DNA of 64,000 nt. Origin: Blastobasis lacticolella. Taxonomy: Eukaryota > Arthropoda > Insecta > Lepidoptera > Blastobasidae. The first letter of the stretch is position 1; each line of letters opens with the position of its first letter. Under the pieces are notes generated by a model. It ran no database searches, was not told the origin of the DNA, and was given only the letters and a program-made list of their open reading frames with translations. Shown here one piece after another: positions 55,211 to 64,000 of this stretch. Where the stretch lies: NCBI GenBank assembly GCA_905147135.1, contig LR990043.1, positions 22,383,584 through 22,447,583 on the forward strand, read 5' to 3'. The position numbers and the translations under genes were made by a program.

Positions 55211-55789
55211 TCACACACCAGGTGGAAAGTGGTACTACATCAATAGTAAAATAATCTGTACTTATACAAATATTTTGAAATCTGAAAATATTTTGTAATA
55301 TAACTAGGTTACATTTGACAATTTAAGTAACATTCTCAATAAATCCCAATAATTCTCCACACTCTGAAACTCCTTACACCATAACGACGTCATACTTAAA
55401 AATATTCTCTTTCGATCGACTGGCAACCCTGTTTCAGTCCATTTAGCTCATTGTGTGCACAAGGCAACGGTAAAGTGACCGAGTCCCACCTGCTGCCTAA
55501 TGCAGTGCGAGATGGAACCTTGTGGCAGCAACACTAAGAAAAGCACTAACGACTTAGGTTTTACTTTAATATGCCCCTATTTTGTTGCATTTTTCTTTGC
55601 CCCCGCTCTCCTTTAATTGTCTTCATTTATGTTTACGTCTTCGTAAAGGTTATTGTTTGGTTCCCTTTATTTAATTCAGTTGTTGGATAATTGTGTTCGT
55701 AGTTGTTTTAATTAGCTGGTGTTTCTGTGATATCTGTTATTGGTTACTATTTTCTTTAATGAAAGATGAAGATGAAGGCATGAGAGATG
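55211..55789. other. No gene seen
   Basis: Unassigned. Confidence 0.4.
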
Positions 55790-56095
55790 ATGTATTGGCA
55801 AAAATAGAAAGAGGGATCTTGAGATGGTTCGGCCACATAGGACAATGGAAGAAAGAAGATTGACGAAAGCGGTATGTCGCGCGAATTTGGAAACCGGCCC
55901 TTAAGAGGACGACCCAGAAAACATTTGCTGGTGAGATCAGTAATGCTCTCAAAAGAGCTGGGGTCCGAAGTAGCAAGAATAAAAGGGGAAGCCTGAAAAG
56001 TGAGGTGGATATATGCGAGTCTAAGGAGTTGTGTCAACACAGAGCAAAGTGGCGGTCCAATAGTCTCTGCCTACATACCCCATCTGTGGGACAGG
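55790..56095 (+). pseudogene. LINE C-terminal remnant, RTE-like
   Basis: 'IERGILRWFGHIGQWKKED' then, after a stop and frame changes, 'KPALKRTTQKTFAGEIS' and 'NALKRAGVRSSKNKR'. LRWFGH followed by a basic, proline/arginine-rich block is the usual C-terminus of RTE-type and related LINEs. At least one stop and one frameshift. Confidence 0.65.
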
Positions 56096-56129
56096 GGCGT
56101 TAGCTTTATGCATGTATTTTCTTTTTTTT

Positions 56130-56290
56130 TATACCACTAAGGTGGCAAAAAACCTTGCGGCCTGCCTGGTGGTAAGCAGTCACCGCAGCCAATGGACGTT
56201 TGCAATACCAGGGGCATCACCCACGCGTTGCCGACACCGTAAAAACCTTTTAACCACTTTCTTAAAGAACTCCATGTTGTACTTTTATTT
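56130..56290 (-). repeat. LINE 3' end, family F2
   Basis: T-run, 'CCACTAAGGTGGCAAAAAAC', 'AGTCACCGCAGCCAATGGAC' and 'CAGGGGCATCACCCACGCG'. Confidence 0.7.
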
Positions 56291-56561
56291 ACTATTACAC
56301 TTATTCAGCTACTTTGAGTGGTTCCCCAAGCTGTATTTTCAACTGTATGGTCTAGAATGAGTAGGTAACAGGCAGTTCTTACTAGATGTTATAAACCTTA
56401 GCGATTGACTATGTAATGATTACATACAATCACCAAATTTCGATTCGCAAACTATATCACAAAGTGGAAGATAGCATTTATAATATCGCTTTTACACGTC
56501 TGTATGTGTGTACTTGTGTGGTACTCTTGTAAACTACAAAACAGAGTGTCATAAGTAGGTA
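56291..56561. other. No gene seen
   Basis: Unassigned. Confidence 0.4.
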
Positions 56562-56812
56562 GAGCTCGTCTAGTCTAAAATGACGCGCCCCACTATCGCA
56601 TTAACGCACACAAGCAAGTTTGAAATATGGACGCAATACATATACAAATGCCGTTGTAATTGGTCATTCAGTTGCCGGTGAAATTCAAACGTAGGAGCAC
56701 GCGTCGTTCATTGGCTCCCACACAGATGAAGTGTCGTTATCAATATTTGCACTCACACATCGAAATCAACTAACTAAGTAGTGGGGCGCGGCATTTTAGA
56801 CTAGACGAGCTC
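56562..56812. mobile_element. MITE with 33-bp terminal inverted repeats
   Basis: The left end (56562-56594) begins 'GAGCTCGTCTAGTCTAAAAT'. The right end (56780-56812) is its reverse complement with one mismatch in 33. 251 bases, interior non-coding. I could not settle a target duplication, so the superfamily is open. Confidence 0.85.
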
Positions 56813-56826
56813 AACGTAGAGGGAGG

Positions 56827-56885
56827 CAAATCTAATCCAATCTGGTCAGATTCCCTGGTAGCGGGGTCACGAAGGTCCGACCCGT
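56827..56885 (+). repeat. SINE-B fragment
   Basis: 'AATCCAATCTGGTCAGATTC' and 'GGTAGCGGGGTCACGAAGG'. It faces the nearly full copy that follows on the other strand. Confidence 0.65.
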
Positions 56886-56934
56886 TATGTAGTAATAAAA
56901 AATAATCATCTAGGTTTTAATCTTCTGGCTGTGC

Positions 56935-57258
56935 TCTCGCACACGAGGGCCCAAGGTCCGCCTTGACCATGATCCAGGATTTGGCAGATCAGGTAATTAC
57001 AGTTTAGTGACTGCCATCTGACGCCCGTGACCCTACAACCAGGGGAAGCTGACCAGATTGTATAATTGTTACACATTTAGTCGCCTGAATGTGCAGGTTT
57101 CATCATAATCTTTTTCCTCACCGTAAGAGCACCAGTTAGCATTCAACTATTGTACATAACTCAGTAAAGAGTCATTGGTAGATGACCGCAGTGGGATTCG
57201 TACCCGGTACGTCTCACTTACGAGTCGGATACCATAACCGCTGGTTCACCGACGCTCT
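56935..57258 (-). repeat. SINE-B, nearly full length
   Basis: The head at 57258 on the minus strand ('GCGTCGGTGAACCAGCGGTT') has the B-box 'GGGTACGAATCCCACTGC'. The body has 'CGGTGAGGAAAAAGATTATG' and 'TGAAACCTGCACATTCAGGC'. The end has 'CCTGGATCATGGTCAAGGCG' and 'CCCTCGTGTGCGAGAGCAC'. Uninterrupted, so useful for a consensus. Confidence 0.85.
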
Positions 57259-57384
57259 TCATAGATCTAAGTAGTCATAGTCAAAAGTCAAAATTAGACC
57301 TACATAACCGACCCGCAACACCGAGAGGGCCGCGAATACGTTGTCAGCATTTAAGAACGATGTAAACTCGTCCCTACGGCAGTT

Positions 57385-57665
57385 TAATACGGTTAACAAT
57401 AGTAATCATCATCACAGCCCGTAACAGTCCACTGCAGGACTTAGAGCATCTCCCACGAAAGGGGAGGTTATTGCCATAATCTCCACGCTTGGCAGGCGGG
57501 TTGGAGATCGCAGTGTTTAAATATAATAATGGAAAATGCTGCTGCCCATTTTTCAGACTACGGAGACTTTTGATCTTTTGCCTCGAAAACATTAGTCGCC
57601 TTGTACGACACCCATAAGCGTAAGGGGTTGGTGCTATTCTACTCTGCCGGTCACCACACGGCATA
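57385..57665 (-). repeat. LINE-related 3' region
   Basis: 'CCCGTAACAGTCCACTGCAG', 'AATCTCCACGCTTGGCAGGC' and 'GGGTTGGAGATCGCAGTG'. On the minus strand an open stretch contains 'TPYAYGCRTRRLMFSRQKIK'. It is a familiar repeat in lepidopteran genomes rather than a host gene. Confidence 0.5.
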
Positions 57666-59185
57666 ATAGTAATTAGTTAGTGTAATTCACGAGCAAGTTC
57701 TAGATTCATTTTTACCTCTACTACACCGGGAATGTCACCTTAGGTACCACCAGTATACATATGGCTCCTCCTCGCTTATCCTCGAGATTCGATATTTCAC
57801 ATCGTCCAATGTCTGATCTTATAAAGCGAAGTGCACACGGCGCGTAAATCCCGGGATCCCGGGATGTTTACAGCGAGCAGGTGCCGGTGTCTCGGACAAA
57901 AGTCAATAAGTTTCCGCGCCCGAGTGAGCTGTAAACAACGGCCATCTGCCACCGGCCCGTGTGTTATGTCTGCTTGTAATATAATAGCTTTTGTCGGCAA
58001 CCCCGTACAGGCTGACTCTGTTAAAAGTTTAACTAGCGCTTTTCGTGGTGATAACTTCTTGATCTATGCGTTCATGATTTTAGTACTATAACTATTTCTT
58101 TTTCAATTTTGGAACAATATAATGTAACATTTTGTCTAAAATTCCAAGTTCAAGAGGTCGTCGTTGATATAGTCAGCTGCCGCTCTTAGGCTATCTTTTA
58201 AGCAGACAACAATTACAACTTATACGATGTCAAGGTTAAGTTGTTGAACGATGAATAAAGTTCCCCAAGTCCAAGCCACTGTCGAGAACTACTTAAATAA
58301 AATTGCATTTAAGATAAAAACATGAGCAAAATAATAAGCACTCGATGAGAGAATTATGGTTTAAAATCCATGGCCTAGTACGGTTGTTGGATTCGTCCTA
58401 GAAAGATAGGCACAGCTTCATGACGAATGTAATGTTTTCCTTTAATGTGAAATCAGGAGACATGATTGAAGCCAGGACATTGAGATTAGGAAAATTTCTG
58501 TCTATCTATGATTATCGGCTAATATAATCAACTTATTAAATACTCTTAGTCACCACAAACAAACTTCAAACTGCGAATGATCAAACTGCCACTATACCTG
58601 AAACATAACAAACAAATATTCGCTTAATCACAAGAAACTACACCGCCTTGCCTTAGCCGTCTGAAATCGAATAGTGCAAACTTCGTTCCCAGCGCGCGAC
58701 GGTGGCAAAGGCAACGAAGCCGGGACTGTCCCCGCGTCCGGGACTCCCCGCTCCAGTGTATCCTCTCCCTTAGGAGCAGTAGTTAGCGTGTATGCTTGCT
58801 GTGGCCGTCTTTGTTTTGTAACCTAATATTAATGCCGTAAAAAGGCTGTAGCTCCTCGTTAATCCATTGTATGCTTTGCGTTGGATTCTCAACGGGGAAG
58901 TGTGGACTGTAATTTTGATACTGAGCTGTATTTACGGCTTACTGCGGCGCGAAGACTTCGTCTGCCCTCGATTGGATTAATGCTCGAACCTAAATATTAT
59001 TTTAGTCAACTTTAGTCAATATTAGTGAAACTCGTTCGAAAAGACTTTTAAAATTAGATCAGTAGTTCTAGGGAGTATCTCAAAAATCTAATAAAAAGTT
59101 TTCGTCTAGTAGGTTTACCATTAAGTCAACTCAATTCCAGTAAGTTAAGACAGTTCTCAGGGTAGAAAAATCTGTTTGGCGTCTA
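57666..59185. other. No gene seen
   Basis: About 1.5 kb unassigned. A small perfect palindrome, 'ATCCCGGGATCCCGGGAT', is at 57847-57864. Confidence 0.4.
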
Positions 59186-59728
59186 TATCCCGGTTGTGCC
59201 CTGTGCGAGGGCGTGGTTCGCCTTGACCATGATCCAGGATTTGGCAGATCAGGTAATTAAGGTTGAGGTTGAGGTTGCCGGTGAGTAAGGTTTCCAGTGC
59301 TCCATGGGGTGGGGATTTGGGGAACCGTGGCTTTGGCAGTGGAGTGGCATTTGCCTTTTGCTGCCAGAGCAACGTGTTATAGAGGTAGGCAACGCAATAG
59401 CGATACTCTTGGTGTTGCTAATGTCTATAGACAGTGGTGACCACTTTCCATCAGGTGGCCCGCTTGCCTGTTTGCCTACCGTATGACATAAAAAAAAATT
59501 ACAATGGAGACCATCCGTGACCATGTTTACAGGGGAACCTGATCAGATTGGATTACGGTTACACAATCAGTCGTCTGAATATGCAGGTTTCATCACGATG
59601 TTTTCCCTCACCGTAAGAGCGTCGGTTAGTGCTCAACTAATGTACGTAACTCAGAAATCGGTACTGGCGAGACTCGGGAACCCGGTACCTCTCGCTTTCG
59701 AGTCGGGCCCGCTATAATGGCCACCGCC
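59186..59728 (-). repeat. SINE-B split by a nested F3 element
   Basis: 3' part at 59186-59262 ('CTTGACCATGATCCAGGATT', 'TGGCAGATCAGGTAATTA') and head part at 59499-59728 ('CTGATCAGATTGGATTACGG', 'TTTTCCCTCACCGTAAGAGC', 'ACCCGGTACCTCTCGCTTTC'). The sequence is continuous with other SINE-B copies if 59263-59497 is ignored. Confidence 0.8.
59263..59497 (+). mobile_element. Nested F3 retroelement insertion
   Basis: Starts with GGTTGA repeats, then 'GCCGGTGAGTAAGGTTTCC', 'CACTTTCCATCAGGTGGCCC' and 'TGTTTGCCTACCGTATGAC', and ends in an A-run. AATTA before the insertion and AATTAC after the A-run may be a short target duplication. It is a 5'-truncated retroposition. Confidence 0.75.
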
Positions 59729-60044
59729 GCTCACTTCAACTTCATTTTAAAAATTCAGTAGAATAGAATAGGAAACATTATTAGGAGAGTTGCCTACCCA
59801 ACATGAGACGATGTGTGGCGAAATATAGCGAGCAGACAAGGGTTAATTCAAAAGTAAATGTATATTGTATTCTGAAACACTACGCAGTCGGTCGAAGGGA
59901 GCAGATTAAAGTATGCATAGTTAAAGCGGAGTCCGGAGAGAACAGACAACCATAAAAGTTTATTCAGACACTGCTGGAGCCTTAACAAGTTTTCGGTGAA
60001 CCTGTGTTACTACGCGTTAGACAGACTTAATATGCTTGGACAAT
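59729..60044. other. No gene seen
   Basis: Unassigned. Confidence 0.4.
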
Positions 60045-60160
60045 TCTAAAGCGAAATCTAGCCCCAAAGTGAGCAAAGCTTGTGTTATGGATGCCAGAAC
60101 ACTGATAAACTACTTGCATATTTTTTATATACATACTTATTACAGTGTATAAAAGTGTTA
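60045..60160 (-). repeat. SINE-A, 5'-truncated
   Basis: 'TCTAGCCCCAAAGTGAGCAA', 'GCTTGTGTTATGGATGCCAG' and 'ATACATACTTATTACA' in reverse. Lacks the head. Confidence 0.7.
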
Positions 60161-61419
60161 TAACCTATAATAATAATAATGTAGCGTCTCTCTCAACATC
60201 GTTGGCGACCGAGGTTGACTTCTGTCTTTTGCTGTTGATATCTGGGACTGGTTGAATAGTTCGGAAACCAATTAGCCCAAACACTATCGTGTTATCTTGT
60301 TGCATTCAGTAGTTTCTAACCTTCCGTCATCATCATCAGACCTTGAATATCTATATAGTATCTTCTCTATCTCTTTGGAATGGTCTAGATACTAGGTAGT
60401 ATATAGACCATTCCAAAGAGCCCAAATACGATGATATTATTGCGTTCTATAGTTCCTGTGACCACCTTCTGACTCCATCAACCATATTAATGCGTTCTCA
60501 TTCAAGTTACATAGGTATACCCAGCTCAATTGAGGAAGTGGGTCAAATAGGGTTGCATTATTTGCCCCAAATGTCACTGTGAGGACTGATTATTTGAAAA
60601 ACCGATCGAAAAGCTATTGAAACATAAGAATATAGATGTTATGTAGGTGGACATGATGCATCAGTGTTATTACAGCTGAGTTGTCTCGGCTAAATCCGCG
60701 CTTTGACGGTGCCGCCTCGGCACCAGGGCTGTTGCAATGCTTTACGATAAATGTGGGGTGGCCTTTAGAACTAATTCAAATAGGTACTTAACACAAAAAG
60801 ATACTTTAAGTACCATTGGACCACACATTGGAGATTTCTGCCAATTTTACCTGCTCTTTTTCTTTGCAAACTTTCTCCTAAACTTCTAAAAAATGCGTAG
60901 ACTCGTAGAGCTTTTGGCCTTTCAATGTATTTAATAACTTTTAACATTATTACGTACATAAGGATACATAAATAATGAAACTTTATGTAAATGAAAATAA
61001 AATTAATAAAGATGACAGGTCTGGAAAGTTGCTTTTTTCATCCGCACCGTGTCTCTGTTGTCAGCTATTATGCTGCTCTATTAACGCACGCTCCCCAGAC
61101 TCATTTATCCACAATCTGTCAAAGTAACCTCACTTGGTACATAAAATTTGTATGAAAATCGTACCACCTTAACAAGCGACTGACAGCCCTAACGCAAATG
61201 CGAAGCACTAAGTCGGTGCTCTTACAAGAGATTCTATAGAAATGGATCTTCTGTCTAGAACTTGCATTAGTCTGGCACGTGATTTAATTTAATATTAATA
61301 TCACAGAATCTACGATGCTGTATTAATATAGGTATTAGATTATATCGGGGCACTCTCACCGTAGTGAGGCATTGAAGGAAAGTGCTTAGTGGGCCCGTTT
61401 CTCCGTCTCCTCACAAACC
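60161..61419. other. No gene seen; hairpin at 60371-60420
   Basis: 'CTCTTTGGAATGGTCTA' (60371-60387) pairs perfectly with 'TAGACCATTCCAAAGAG' (60404-60420) across a 16-base loop. The rest is unassigned. Confidence 0.5.
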
Positions 61420-61545
61420 GTGTCCGCATAGTCGCGTGACGACTGGACAAGAAACGCGCAGCCTACACTCTCGGTGCAGACACGACCCGGTGACTATGCG
61501 GGCGCGACACGATGACAGCGCGGTGACTAGGCGGACGCCGCGCGT
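61420..61545. repeat. GC-rich fold-back repeat
   Basis: 'GTGTCCGCATAGTCGCGTGA' and 'GGTGACTATGCGGGCGCGAC' form imperfect inverted arms, and 'GCGGTGACTAGGCGGACG' adds a further unit. Related to 51200-51305. Confidence 0.55.
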
Positions 61546-61554
61546 TTATTTTTT

Positions 61555-61697
61555 ATCGGCTAGTGAATCTCACGGACTGACGGTCCACCTAACGGAAAGC
61601 AGCCACCGTCGTCTAGGACATCTGGAACATAAGGTGAGCAGATGATGTGCTGCCCTTTGAGTTACCTGCCTTTTGAAGAGCCCCATGTTATGTTATA
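61555..61697 (-). repeat. LINE 3' end, family F4
   Basis: 'CGGTCCACCTAACGGAAAGC', 'AGCCACCGTCGTCTAGGACA' and 'GGAACATAAGGTGAGCAG' are reverse F4 motifs. Confidence 0.45.
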
Positions 61698-62243
61698 GTG
61701 AGTTTGCTGACAGATAATAAAATAAGTTGCCTCCAAAGTTTCTTACCTTTCAAAACTAAAATCTCTCTGGTCCAAACTCTTCTTCTTCCTCTTCTTGATT
61801 ACGCTGACTCCTGCTACTTGGATGCCACTGAGGAGATATTGAACAAATTGGAGCGCCTTCAAAATTTATGTATTCGATTTATTTATGGATTGCGCAAATA
61901 TGACCATATTTCAAGTTACCGAAAACAGCTCAAATGGCTCCCAATCCGCCTACGCAGGAATGCTCATATCCTATCTACTCTTTATAAAGTCCTGTATATC
62001 TTTCCCGCTCCCTCATACCTCTATGAACGGTTTCACTTTGCCCGTCCACAAGATAAGCCTTGTCGTTCTAGCGTAAGATCGTTGCTAACAATTCCTGCTC
62101 ACCATTCCGACTTCCTTTCCTATTCCTTCACTGTTCATGCAGCAAGACTGTAGAATTCTCTTCCGCACGAAGTGCGTGACAGCCAATCTATCCATATCTT
62201 TAAAAATCGTGTAAAGGATCACTATCTATCTCAGTGTGCCTAG
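61698..62243 (+). pseudogene. LINE reverse transcriptase C-terminus with one nonsense codon
   Basis: 'LLPLLDYADSCYLDATEEIL', 'ERLQNLCIRFIYGLRKY', 'LKWLPIRLRRNAHILS', 'KPCRSSVRSLL' and 'SFTVHAARL', then TAG at 62151-62153 in place of the usual TGG (W of RLWNSLP). After that the same frame continues 'NSLPHEVRDSQSIHIFKNRV' to a stop at about 62243. It closely resembles 19357-20515. The polymerase active site is upstream of the truncation. Confidence 0.8.
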
Positions 62244-62520
62244 ACGTATTACAATGCCTTAATACATATTATTTATTAATATAGTATATGTTTATTTTAT
62301 TCATATATACCTATTAGTATGTATAGAATATTTTGTATGTATTTATTTATAGTATATAATTATTGTGCACGTCGTATCTGCGTATATTTATCATATCTCT
62401 CTTTTTGTAGGCCTGCTGGAAGAGATTTCTTTTTAGAGATAAGTAGTGCCTGTTGTCTAATATCTAATTTGTACTGTATCTTTAATTTTCTATGAATTGT
62501 TAAATAAATAAGCTTTCTGA
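62244..62520 (+). repeat. 3' UTR of the LINE above
   Basis: AT-rich with 'GTGCACGTCGTATCTGCG', 'TTTCTTTTTAGAGATAAG' and the end 'TTAAATAAATAAGC', shared with 20365-20515. Confidence 0.65.
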
Positions 62521-63539
62521 CATTAGTATAGAAACCAAAATTACATAATAATTTTGAAGAACGCGTAAAAATCGTTTACGTCCGTATAGCTTTTTGTTAA
62601 GGTTCTACGCCCCGGCTTCGTACTACGGGTGTTCTCGGTTTTTCTCATTTATAATGTGCATAAATTATACATTTAAACGTTTCAGAAGCAATTCTCTAAA
62701 TTATAGTGTAAACCGCAACAAAATCCGATGCGTAGTTTTGGTGGAGTAAGCGGATAAAGGGACAGGCAGACGCTGAAAGCGACTTTATTTTATACTAGGT
62801 AAGAAGTTTAAGGATAAGAAAGTGCAGGACCACAGGTGCCTTGTGACTATGAGGACTATCATATTTTTCATATCGAAGAACCCAACAACGTAGATGCACT
62901 TAGGACAAACTTTTATAAGGCATCTCACCTTAGTCCCTCCTAATGGCAACATATTTACGACGAGTTCTTGATACACATCATGAAAATTAGAGCATCTGAT
63001 ACAAGTATTCTTCCTCAAACTCTAGGCAAGTGTATAGGTTGTTTTGTAAAATTCAGCGCGATAGCCTTAGCTAAAAACTAGATACATTATGTCTTATAAA
63101 ATCATCCGTCTGGTTCAGCCTACGCTACTGTTACAGTTTGTGCCTCTGCACTGCATAGTCGATCTAACCGCTATAGCAATAACGACACACTTTGAATACA
63201 AAGCCTCTAACAATAGCTAATCTGCGCCGCAAGACCCGTCACGATCGTCGTCAAAGTCTCCCGATCGGCACTTGTTTAATCGAAACATCAAAGGCGTCGC
63301 CGCGAAACCCAACTTCGTAAGAAGCTCCAAAAGGAGCAGATAAAAGTAATCAATTAAGTCGCAGAAAGACTGTCGAGTTAATGCATTCGCGGGATTAAAT
63401 TAAAATATTTTATGCGGCGACGGCGGTGGGGGAAGGGGTACAGTTAGCGGAGGAAATAATTAAACGGGCCGCAAATCCTAGCTTTCCATAAATCTGGTAA
63501 GGCTTCTGATAGACTAGGTGTTTTTTTACATTCCAGGTA
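62521..63539. other. No gene seen; RTE-like repeat at about 62590-62795 (-)
   Basis: 'GCCCCGGCTTCGTACTACGG', 'CAACAAAATCCGATGCGTAG' and 'AAAGCGACTTTATTTTATAC' belong to the same repeat type that begins the tandem duplication at 9108 ('AAAACAAAGTCGCTTCCCG', 'CAACGGATTTTAATGC'), here reversed. The remainder is unassigned. Confidence 0.45.
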
Positions 63540-63870
63540 CTAGGCAAGCATTTGACCGCCATCTCACCTGGCAAGTGACGATGCCACCGAAGATGGAATA
63601 TGCTTGTCTGGCCTGTTACGAGGAACACACTGGCAGGTAACGTGTTCCATTCCTTGAAGGAGTCTAAGGCGTGTACTATTCGAGGTATATATTAGCTTGC
63701 GTTCCGCCGTACACATTAGACAGGTGCGGATAGCTGGTTTATCTACAACTAAATTGAGAGATGGGGAGTGAATCGTATGCCAGTTCTTGTGCCAGAAAGG
63801 TGCCAGCAGAATTAGATCGCACAATTCCCTCACCATTTCATTGGCCCAAGGCAACTTCACCTGCCCGTGG
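63540..63870 (-). pseudogene. LINE C-terminal remnant
   Basis: On the minus strand, frames carry 'KPAIRTCLMCTAERKLIYTS', 'LDSFKEWNTLP' (decoded from the frame at about 63640-63665) and 'SVFLVTGQTSIFHLRWHRHL'. The order and the F-K-E-W-N-x-LP motif match LINE ends. Several frame changes. It shares its 3' part with 54930-55025. Confidence 0.5.
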
Positions 63871-64000
63871 TCCCCCTGCTGACAGACGCATAAGGCTCAG
63901 GCGAACCAGCTTTACCCTAACGGGTTGTTCGGGGCGGATGGTAGTCGCCGAACATAACAAGTCAAAACATCGCTAAAATGAAAAGGTGCTTGGAATGCGC
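63871..64000. other. No gene seen
   Basis: Window end, unassigned. Confidence 0.4.

Overview
The window looks like non-coding DNA from an insect nuclear genome, most likely a moth or butterfly. That assignment is inferred from AT-rich sequence, tRNA-derived SINEs, RTE-type and jockey/CR1-type LINE remnants, an insect-style Helitron and several MITEs whose motifs I recognise from lepidopteran genomes. It is not a database result. I found no host protein-coding exon, rRNA or intact tRNA gene. All protein similarity belongs to mobile elements, so the window is probably intergenic or the inside of a large intron.

Layout. 0-9 kb: LINE ends, a broken RTE reverse transcriptase end (0.7-1.1 kb), a diverged SINE, and the best LINE reading frame (5.4-6.6 kb) with a 7-bp repeat tail. 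9.1-17.8 kb: a direct tandem duplication of about 4.3 kb. Its right-hand part, about 1.9 kb, looks identical between copies, while the left part has drifted. The identical core carries a promoter-like cluster (TATA, E2F-like and CRE sites), a pentamer fold-back and a SINE. 18-23 kb: LINE pieces nested in one another, and a 310-bp tandem array. 25.3-30.1 kb: a nearly complete Helitron on the minus strand with Rep (HUH) and PIF1-like helicase domains. It is disabled by a nonsense codon and by loss of the helicase C-terminus. 31-46 kb: many SINE and LINE 3' ends, a 254-bp inverted-repeat element inside a SINE, and a 333-bp hAT-like MITE with perfect 31-bp termini and an 8-bp target duplication. 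46-64 kb: more SINEs, two copies of a palindromic MITE, a minus-strand LINE reverse transcriptase with one frameshift, a 251-bp MITE, GC-rich fold-backs and another LINE end.

The parts do not form a pathway. The autonomous elements (LINEs, Helitron) represent the kinds of machinery that move the non-autonomous ones, and the nesting gives a relative order of insertion. Local labels used below: SINE-A, SINE-B and LINE-end families F1 to F5 are names for this report only. Boundaries of repeats were judged by eye and are usually uncertain by about 10-20 bases.
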